A stretch of 64,000 bases of DNA from contig NZ_JADWYK010000012.1 of NCBI RefSeq assembly GCF_015773195.1, forward strand, positions 93,959 through 157,958, written 5' to 3'. Under the pieces are notes generated by a model. That model did not search any database. It was not told where the DNA came from and was given only the letters and a program-made list of their open reading frames with translations. This document shows positions 58,166-64,000 of the stretch, one piece after another. The translations under genes and the position numbers were made by a program. This stretch comes from Hymenobacter guriensis (lineage in GTDB: Bacteria > Bacteroidota > Bacteroidia > Cytophagales > Hymenobacteraceae). The first letter of the stretch is position 1, and every line of letters starts with the position of its first letter.

Positions 58166-60034
58166 CTATTCCATGTCCCGCTCGTAGGGCAGGTTCGAGG
58201 ACTGCGTCTTCGAGAAGGGCACGTTCTGCGGAATGAAATCTTCCACTGCGCCGGGCTTGCTGTAATCGTAGGGCCAGCGGTACACGGCGGGAATTTCGCC
58301 GGGCCAGTTGCCGTGGCCGGGCTCGATGGGCGCCGTCCACTCCAGCGTAGTCGAGTTCCAGGGGTTCTGGGAAGACTTGCGGCCGCGGAAAATGCTGTAG
58401 AAGAAGTTGAAAATGAAGATGAACTGCGCGAAGAAAGCCAGAATAGCGGCCAGCGAAATAAACTTGTTCAGGTCAGCAAACTGCGAGAACATGTCGAAGC
58501 CGGTCCAGGCATAGTAGCGGCGGGGGAAGCCGGCAATGCCCACGTAGTGCATCGGCAGGAACACCAGGTATACCCCGATGAACGTCAGCCAGAAGTGTAC
58601 GTAGCCCAGCTTCTCGTCCATATGACGGCCAAACATCTTCGGGAACCAGTGGTACACCCCGGCCCACAGGCCGAAGAAGGCCGACGAACCCATTACCAGG
58701 TGGAAGTGAGCCACCACGAAGTACGTGTTGTGCATCTGAATATCCAGCGCGGCGTTGCCGAGAATGATACCCGTCAGACCACCCGAAATGAACAGCGACA
58801 CGAAGCCAATGGAGAACAGCATGGCGGTAGTGAAGCGGATGTTACCGCGCCACAGCGTAGCCAGCCAGTTGAAGGTCTTCACCGCCGAAGGCACCGCAAT
58901 GATGAGCGTCAGGAACATGAAGACCGAGCCCAAGAAGGGGTTCATGCCCGTCACGAACATGTGGTGAGCCCACACAATAAACGACAGCAGCGAAATACCA
59001 AGCAGGGAGCCAATCATAGCGCGGTAGCCGAAGATGGGCTTACGGGCGTTGGTCGCCAGAATTTCCGACACCATACCCATAGCGGGCATAATCACGATGT
59101 ATACCTCGGGGTGACCCAGGAACCAGAACAAGTGCTGGAACAGAACCGGTGAACCGCCCACGTTGTGCAGTGCCTGCCCGGCAATGTAGATGTCCGACAG
59201 GAAGAAGGAGGTACCAAACGAACGGTCAAAGATCAGCAGCAGCGCGGCCGAGAACAGCACCGGGAACGAGAGCAAGCCCAGAATAGCCGTCAGGAAAAAC
59301 GACCAGATAGTGAGCGGCAGCTTGCTCATGCTCATGCCGCGGGTGCGCAGGTTGATAACCGTGGTGATGTAATTTACGCCACCCAGCAACTGCGACACGA
59401 TGAACAGCGCCATCGATACCAGCCACAGCGTCTGGCCCATGCCCGAGCCAGGAATGGCCTGGGGCAGCGCCGACAGCGGCGGGTAAATTGTCCAGCCGGC
59501 AGCGGCCGGGCCGGTTTCGATAAACAGCGACACGAACATAATCACACTGGAGAGAAAGAAGAACCAGTAGGAAAGCATGTTCATAAAGCCCGAAGCCATG
59601 TCGCGGGCACCAATCTGCAGTGGAATCAGGAAGTTGGAAAACGTACCCGACAAGCCAGCCGTGAGCACGAAGAACACCATGATGGTGCCGTGCATCGTCA
59701 CCAGCGCTAGGTAGAACTCGGGGTTCAGCTTGCCGGCCTCAATCCACTTGCCCAGGAAGGGGGAAAGCCACTCGAAGGTAGCCTCGGGCCAGCCCAGCTG
59801 CAGGCGGAACAAGCTCGACAGCGTACCACCCAGAATAGCCCAGAAGATACCCGTAATCAGGAACTGCTTGGCAATAACCTTGTGGTCGGTGCTGAAAACG
59901 TATTTCTCCAGAAAGTTCTGCTCATGATGCTCGTGGTGCTCATCATGGTGCAGGTGCTCGTCGTGCTCGAGGCCGGGCTCGGTTGCCCCGATGCCCCCTT
60001 GCACGTTCGAATGAGTAGGAAGATTAGCAGCCAT
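58166..60034 (-). CDS. ctaD: Cytochrome c oxidase subunit I
   Basis: Catalytic subunit of the A-type heme-copper oxidase, holding heme a and the heme a3-CuB centre. The 622-residue product begins with a His-rich cytoplasmic stretch (DEHLHHDEHHEHHEQN) and has 12 or more transmembrane helices. FSTDHKVIAKQFLI is the family opening. FWFLGHPEVYIVIMP carries the CuB His and Tyr and the Glu that marks type A1 oxidases, VWAHHMFVTGMNP holds the two CuB histidines, and VAHFHLVMG holds the heme a3 and heme a histidines. The C-terminus (WPYDYSKPGAVEDFIPQNVPF) is periplasm-facing in style. It follows ctaC by 23 bases. Confidence 0.96.
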   Translation of the reverse strand: MAANLPTHSNVQGGIGATEPGLEHDEHLHHDEHHEHHEQNFLEKYVFSTDHKVIAKQFLITGIFWAILGGTLSSLFRLQLGWPEATFEWLSPFLGKWIEAGKLNPEFYLALVTMHGTIMVFFVLTAGLSGTFSNFLIPLQIGARDMASGFMNMLSYWFFFLSSVIMFVSLFIETGPAAAGWTIYPPLSALPQAIPGSGMGQTLWLVSMALFIVSQLLGGVNYITTVINLRTRGMSMSKLPLTIWSFFLTAILGLLSFPVLFSAALLLIFDRSFGTSFFLSDIYIAGQALHNVGGSPVLFQHLFWFLGHPEVYIVIMPAMGMVSEILATNARKPIFGYRAMIGSLLGISLLSFIVWAHHMFVTGMNPFLGSVFMFLTLIIAVPSAVKTFNWLATLWRGNIRFTTAMLFSIGFVSLFISGGLTGIILGNAALDIQMHNTYFVVAHFHLVMGSSAFFGLWAGVYHWFPKMFGRHMDEKLGYVHFWLTFIGVYLVFLPMHYVGIAGFPRRYYAWTGFDMFSQFADLNKFISLAAILAFFAQFIFIFNFFYSIFRGRKSSQNPWNSTTLEWTAPIEPGHGNWPGEIPAVYRWPYDYSKPGAVEDFIPQNVPFSKTQSSNLPYERDME

Positions 60035-60057
60035 AGAAATGCGGGCGGTTAAGAGGG

Positions 60058-61125
60058 TTACAGCGAAGCCTTGGCAGCAGGAACAACAGCGGCAGCGGCC
60101 GGCGTAGTTTCAGCACTACCAAGCGGTGCGGCCTTTTGTTTGAAAGTAGCCAGCACATCGGGGTTCTGCGAAGAGAACGACTGCTGCTTGGCGTACCAGG
60201 CTTGATAGTCGTCCGGCTCATCCACGATGATGGCCAGCTTCATGGCGAAGTGCCCCCGACCGCAGATCTGGTTGCAGGCCAGCTCGTAGTTGAAGTTGGG
60301 GTTACCAATCTGGGCGCGCATCTCATCCGTGGTTTTGGTAGGCGTAAACCAGAATTTGGTAGGCATGCCGGGCACGGCATACATCTGCACCCGGAAGTGC
60401 GGCATATACACGGCGTGCAGCACGTCACGGGAGCGGATTTTCAGCAGCACCGGGTGGCCTTTCGGCACGTGAATTTCACCGGCAACGAAGTCGTCGAGGC
60501 CTTTCTGGTCGCTCAGGTCAAAGCCAAACTCATTGGTAGCGTCAATCAGGCGGTAGTTAACTACGCCCAGCGTCTGGTCGCGGCCGGGGTAGCGCACCAG
60601 CCAGTTGAACTGCTTGCCCATTACTTCGAGCACTACGGCATCTTTCGGGGCGGGACCGGTGATACGGCTCCACTCCTTCCAGCCCGCAAACACCAGACCG
60701 GCCATTACGATGGCCGGAATAACCGTCCAGATAACTTCGATCTTGTTGTTGTGGGGAAAGAAGAAGGCGCGGCGGCCATCCTGGTGCTGGTACTTATAAG
60801 AGTACACAAACAGGGCAACCTGCGTAATCACGAACACGATACCGATGATGATCATCGTGGTCCAGAACATGCGTTCCGTAGCGTGGCCGTGTACGGAGGC
60901 AATCGGCGGATTCATCTTGCTGTAGTTTTCGATGAAAGACCACGCGAAAGCCGCGCCGCCCAGCAACAGGAAGGCCAGCATCAGAATGCCATTCACGCGG
61001 TTGCTCATGCCAATTTCGCGCACGAAGCTCCCCGAGAAGATAGAGGTGAGAATCTGGAGGCGGAACAGCAGGCCAAATACGACCAGCAGCAACACCAACA
61101 CCAGAAGAATACCAAGAACTGTCAT
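60058..61125 (-). CDS. ctaC: Cytochrome c oxidase subunit II
   Basis: Carries the CuA centre that accepts electrons from cytochrome c. The 355-residue protein has an extra N-terminal hydrophobic helix, two further helices at about 43-63 and 89-110, another near 132-150, and a periplasmic cupredoxin domain. CuA ligands are complete: His237 (HAVYMPHFRV), Cys284, Cys288, His292 and Met295 in CNQICGRGHFAM. No C-terminal cytochrome c domain (no CxxCH) is present, so this is aa3 rather than a fused caa3 subunit. The tail after 330 is Ala/Pro-rich. It lies between actF and ctaD, the expected link between alternative complex III and the oxidase. Confidence 0.94.
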   Translation of the reverse strand: MTVLGILLVLVLLLVVFGLLFRLQILTSIFSGSFVREIGMSNRVNGILMLAFLLLGGAAFAWSFIENYSKMNPPIASVHGHATERMFWTTMIIIGIVFVITQVALFVYSYKYQHQDGRRAFFFPHNNKIEVIWTVIPAIVMAGLVFAGWKEWSRITGPAPKDAVVLEVMGKQFNWLVRYPGRDQTLGVVNYRLIDATNEFGFDLSDQKGLDDFVAGEIHVPKGHPVLLKIRSRDVLHAVYMPHFRVQMYAVPGMPTKFWFTPTKTTDEMRAQIGNPNFNYELACNQICGRGHFAMKLAIIVDEPDDYQAWYAKQQSFSSQNPDVLATFKQKAAPLGSAETTPAAAAVVPAAKASL

Positions 61126-61204
61126 TGTGATGAAAGTTAAAGCTTGTAGATAGTAAGGGGTGGCCCGGAAAATAGGTTCCGGCCTTTCCCTTTACTAGCC
61201 ATGA

Positions 61205-62527
61205 TTAGGTGGTGTGGTGAAGACTTTCGTCGAGGAAGGGGTGGTTCACCGGAACCAACGGGGCCTGAGACAGCCGCTTGGTCATCAAAATCAGGAATGC
61301 GCCCAGGAATACTAGTGCAACGCCGATTTCAATAAGGTACCCGTTGTTTTCCTGCATCGTCGAGGGCATCAGCATCAGGTAGAAGTCCGACCAGTGGCCT
61401 ACCAGGATAGCAATGCTCACGATTTTCATCATGATCATCTGACGCTTGGCATCCCGCGTCATCAGCACTAGGAAGGGGAAGACGAAGTTGATAACCAAGT
61501 TGAAGAAGAACAGCCAAGTGTACTGGCCACCGAAGCCGCCAAGACGCTGATTGAAGTAGATGGATTCTTCAGGTAGGTTAGCATACCAGATCAGCATGAA
61601 CTGCGAGAACCATACGTAGGTCCAGAAAATGCTGAAGCCGAACATGAACTTGCCCAGGTCGTGGAGGTGGCTGGCCTGCACCCAGCGCAGGTAGCCGGCC
61701 TGCTTCAGCAGGATAGTGCAAAGCGTGATGGCCGCAATGCCTGATACCCACCACGAGGCGAATACGTACCAGCCGAACATCGTGGAGAACCAGTGCACGT
61801 CGACTGACATAATCCAGTCCCAAGCCGACATTGACGAGGTTACGGCAAACAGCACTAGGAACAGCGCCGAAATGTTGATGTGGCGGTGGAAGTATTCCGT
61901 GCCTCCGTTCAGATCTTCTTCCAGCGAAAGCTGGCGCAGCTTATGGGTAAAGAAGGCCCAGATACCTACGTATACAGCCGTGCGAATCAGGTAGAACGGA
62001 ATGTTCAGGAAGCCTGATTTACCGTAGATGATTTCATCGAAGTTAGCCGACTTGGGGTCCATGATGCCCGGCATCGTCCAATGGAAGATGTCGTGGTTGA
62101 TCAGACCCAGACCAAAGATCAAAAACAGCAGAATACCGCCGGGCAATACAAAGGCGCCCAGGGCTTCCATAATCCGGCGCAGCAGCACCGACCAGCCTGC
62201 ATAGGCTACCGACTGGATTGCCAAGAACACAGTGCCGACCACCGATACGCCGAGGAAGAACACGTTGCTGTGCCACAGGCTCATGATGAGGCGCTTCAGC
62301 CAGATGGGGCTGCCGTGGTGTTCGGCAGCACCACCGTGGGCCGCAGCCGCACCGTGCGCGGCGCCAGCTGCTTCATGGTGCCCACCGATGTTGAAGGCGG
62401 CAATCAGCAGGCCGGCTGCCAGTACCAGCACCCCGGCAATGATGATCCAAATAAACGTTTTGCGCGTGCCCGACGAAACCTCCAGGTATTCGGCCGTCAC
62501 GGCGTCGTGATGCGTCAGAGTTGCCAT
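61205..62527 (-). CDS. actF: Alternative complex III subunit ActF
   Basis: Membrane subunit of the quinol:cytochrome c oxidoreductase that replaces the bc1 complex. The 440-residue protein has about ten transmembrane helices, a His/Ala/Gly-rich loop after TM1 (GGHHEAAGAAHGAAAAHGG), and FHRHINISALFLVLFAVTSSMSAWDWIMSVDVHWFSTMFGWYVF, the highly conserved block. Also seen is LRWVQASHLHDLGKFMFGFSIFWTYVWFSQ. It faces ActC within the complex. Its start overlaps nothing; actE ends 4 bases before it. Start at 62527. Confidence 0.92.
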   Translation of the reverse strand: MATLTHHDAVTAEYLEVSSGTRKTFIWIIIAGVLVLAAGLLIAAFNIGGHHEAAGAAHGAAAAHGGAAEHHGSPIWLKRLIMSLWHSNVFFLGVSVVGTVFLAIQSVAYAGWSVLLRRIMEALGAFVLPGGILLFLIFGLGLINHDIFHWTMPGIMDPKSANFDEIIYGKSGFLNIPFYLIRTAVYVGIWAFFTHKLRQLSLEEDLNGGTEYFHRHINISALFLVLFAVTSSMSAWDWIMSVDVHWFSTMFGWYVFASWWVSGIAAITLCTILLKQAGYLRWVQASHLHDLGKFMFGFSIFWTYVWFSQFMLIWYANLPEESIYFNQRLGGFGGQYTWLFFFNLVINFVFPFLVLMTRDAKRQMIMMKIVSIAILVGHWSDFYLMLMPSTMQENNGYLIEIGVALVFLGAFLILMTKRLSQAPLVPVNHPFLDESLHHTT

Positions 62528-62530
62528 AGA

Positions 62531-63280
62531 TTAGTTTGCCGTGCCGTTACGTGCTTTGTCTCCACCCTGGCCCGGAGTTTCCGAAGCCTTGTTCGCCTGT
62601 GCCTCCTGTACCGGAGCCTGCTGCTGGTCGCGGGTTTGCGACGAGTCAGCTACGGCTACGCCAGCCGTTGAAGCGCCGCGAGAAGCCAGCAAATCCGTTA
62701 CTCCATCCGGGCCTTTGCCCAGCTGCAGTGCCCGCACATACATGGCAATCTTCCAGCGCTCCTCGGGGTTTACCTGCGAGCCGTGCGGCATCATGCGGCC
62801 TTTGCCCCACTGAATCACGTGGTAGATGTGGCCATCGTTCATGGTTTTATAAGCACCCGCCGAGTAGTTGGGTACCCCCTTGAACTTCTTGCCTACTTCA
62901 CCCTGGCCGTCGCCCTGCTCACCGTGGCAGTGCTGGCAGTTGCGCAGATACAGCGCTTTGCCTTCTTCCAGGTTCTCTTTGGAATAAGCAAACGGATTAC
63001 GCAGCACCTTTTCGGCGGTAGCTACATCTTCCTTACCAATATGGTTGTAGTAGTTGGCTTTGCCACGGGGTACCGTGCCCACCACCGGAGTGCGCTCATT
63101 GATACCCATGGGGTTCACCCCGTTGGCATTCACTTGGCGCAGCGGGTCATACGGAATGGATTCGTACATCTCCGGAGCATACTCAATGCCGGGGTCGTCG
63201 GGGCGGTTGCAGGCAGTGGTGAACACCGATGCCAGCAGAACGGCCGACGCTTGCAGACTTAGTTTCAGCGAATGCGTCAT
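62531..63280 (-). CDS. actE: Alternative complex III subunit ActE (monoheme cytochrome c)
   Basis: Lipid-anchored cytochrome c of alternative complex III, which passes electrons to the soluble or oxidase cytochrome. The 249-residue product has a signal peptide with lipobox TTAC (Cys24), the pre-heme block PGIEYAPEMYESIPYDPLRQ typical of ActE, heme-binding CQHCH at 115-119 and the MPHGS Met-ligand loop further on (KGRMMPHGSQVNPEERW). The C-terminal 50 residues are Ala/Gln-rich. Its start codon shares one base with the actD stop codon, indicating translational coupling. Confidence 0.94.
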   Translation of the reverse strand: MTHSLKLSLQASAVLLASVFTTACNRPDDPGIEYAPEMYESIPYDPLRQVNANGVNPMGINERTPVVGTVPRGKANYYNHIGKEDVATAEKVLRNPFAYSKENLEEGKALYLRNCQHCHGEQGDGQGEVGKKFKGVPNYSAGAYKTMNDGHIYHVIQWGKGRMMPHGSQVNPEERWKIAMYVRALQLGKGPDGVTDLLASRGASTAGVAVADSSQTRDQQQAPVQEAQANKASETPGQGGDKARNGTAN

Positions 63281-63804
63281 TAGAACTTGGACATTTCTTT
63301 TTCATTCACCTCCGAAGCACCATTGGCGCGCAGCAGTTGGGTTACTTTGCCCAGATCCACGCCTTCCTTCAGCTCAATAGCAACTACAAACTTGTCATCG
63401 GTAGAGCGCACATCGAGCACCGGAGTTTTCCAGCGCGGATACAGCTTGCTGATGGCATAGAAGGTAATGACCATGCCGTGGCAGCAGAAGAATACCGTCA
63501 ATTCGAAGGAAACCGGGATAAAGGCTGGTAGCGCAATGTGCGGTTTACCACCGATAATCATCGGCCAGTCGAAGCCCAGCGTGTAGATCTGCAGCCATAG
63601 GGCAAAGCACAAACCCGTGAGGCCATAGAAGAAGGCCGCAATAGGCAGGCGGGAACGTTCGATGCCGAGGACATCGTCGATGCCGTGAATGGGGAACGGG
63701 GTAAATACCTCGTAGATTTTCACGCCCGCTCCGCGGACGTTTTCAACGGCGTGCAGCAGCACGTCTTCGTCGTCGAAGATGCCGAGGGCGAAGCGCTTAG
63801 TCAT
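63280..63804 (-). CDS. actD: Alternative complex III subunit ActD (DUF3341)
   Basis: A 174-residue membrane subunit of alternative complex III. The N-terminal soluble part (FALGIFDDEDVLLHAVENVRGAGVKIYEVFTPFPIHGIDD) is the DUF3341 signature, followed by two transmembrane helices (about 57-80 and 98-122, FIPVSFELTVFFCCHGMVITF) and a small C-terminal domain ending in KEMSKF. It bridges ActC and ActF. It overlaps the actC end by 8 bases and the actE start by 1 base. Confidence 0.93.
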   Translation of the reverse strand: MTKRFALGIFDDEDVLLHAVENVRGAGVKIYEVFTPFPIHGIDDVLGIERSRLPIAAFFYGLTGLCFALWLQIYTLGFDWPMIIGGKPHIALPAFIPVSFELTVFFCCHGMVITFYAISKLYPRWKTPVLDVRSTDDKFVVAIELKEGVDLGKVTQLLRANGASEVNEKEMSKF

Positions 63805-64000
63805 GCTTATCGTAGTTTACAGGAGCCGAAGCCGGAACCCCGTGGGTGGCAGGTTGATGAACTGCGTGGTGCGGGTCATGGCCGGTGTATGTGGGGCCAT
63901 TGTCCACGGTGTACTTGAGTACCGACTTCACCTCGGCCATGTTGATGACGGGGAAGAACTTGGCAAACAGCAGGAACAAGGTGAAGAACAGGCCCAGCGT
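63797..64000 (-). CDS. actC: Alternative complex III subunit ActC (NrfD-like), 3' end only
   Basis: Only the C-terminal 67 codons lie in the window; the gene continues past its right edge with no start codon inside it. The visible sequence has the end of the last transmembrane helix (LGLFFTLFLLFAKFFPVINMAEVKSVL) and a His/Pro-rich polar tail. The helix with FPVINMAEVK is the usual C-terminus of ActC, the quinol-oxidising NrfD-like subunit. Position next to actD supports the call. Confidence 0.85.
   Translation of the reverse strand, partial: TLGLFFTLFLLFAKFFPVINMAEVKSVLKYTVDNGPTYTGHDPHHAVHQPATHGVPASAPVNYDKHD

Noticed and set aside
1..64000. Insertion sequence or transposon responsible for the palindromes
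   Set aside because: No transposase, REP-associated tyrosine transposase (RAYT) or integrase was seen in the window. The elements could still depend on an enzyme encoded elsewhere.

Overview
The window comes from a high-GC member of the Bacteroidota. Gene content and style point to the Cytophagales, most likely Hymenobacter or a close relative (inference). The pointers are alternative complex III joined to a caa3/aa3-type oxidase cluster, DUF3098/DUF4129/DUF4350 proteins, a C-terminally extended ribosomal protein S1, -7 elements of the form TAnnTTTG and almost no Shine-Dalgarno sites. It is ordinary chromosome: no transposase, integrase, phage gene or CRISPR array was seen. No gene-free stretch exceeds about 270 bases. 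The larger gaps mostly hold palindromic repeats, terminators or promoters.

Layout. 0.1-16 kb: mostly minus-strand housekeeping genes (kdsA, a TPMT-like methyltransferase, cyanophycin synthetase cphA, tRNA-Cys, rpsA, a fatty-acid desaturase, a DUF3298 lipoprotein, an HNH nuclease, an NlpC/P60 peptidase, smpB, tsaD), with a coiled-coil membrane protein and an alpha/beta hydrolase on the plus strand. 16-29 kb: plus-strand envelope and metabolic genes (tamB, ftsX, a DUF3098 protein, uppP, truB, ribF, scoA/scoB, a GNAT-nitrilase fusion, an SDR). 29-38 kb: a MoxR-type cluster (RDD divergent from spoIIM, two related membrane proteins of which the first is broken, DUF4129, DUF4350, moxR, DUF58). 38-52 kb: a GH20 hexosaminidase, an AT-rich NADase-type glycan-binding protein, a 1225-residue outer-membrane barrel, a DUF6799-like secreted protein, a WG-repeat protein, and a large NtrY-like sensor kinase interrupted by an amber codon. 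52-64 kb: a continuous minus-strand respiratory block. Read in transcription order it is actC(partial)-actD-actE-actF-ctaC-ctaD, then ctaA, ctaB, two subunit III genes, subunit IV, sco, DUF420, a small membrane protein and DUF983. It encodes quinol oxidation by alternative complex III, the terminal oxidase, and heme A and copper-centre assembly.

The most unusual signal lies between the genes. At least ten intergenic spaces hold inverted repeats of several unrelated sequence families but similar design: long arms, often made of short reiterated words, sometimes wrapped around a rho-independent terminator, and often abutting a stop codon. Two 154-155 bp copies (13253-13407 and 29243-29396) keep the same outer arms and flanks but carry terminator stems of different sequence. 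Two genes also carry premature amber codons at positions expected to hold a sense codon.
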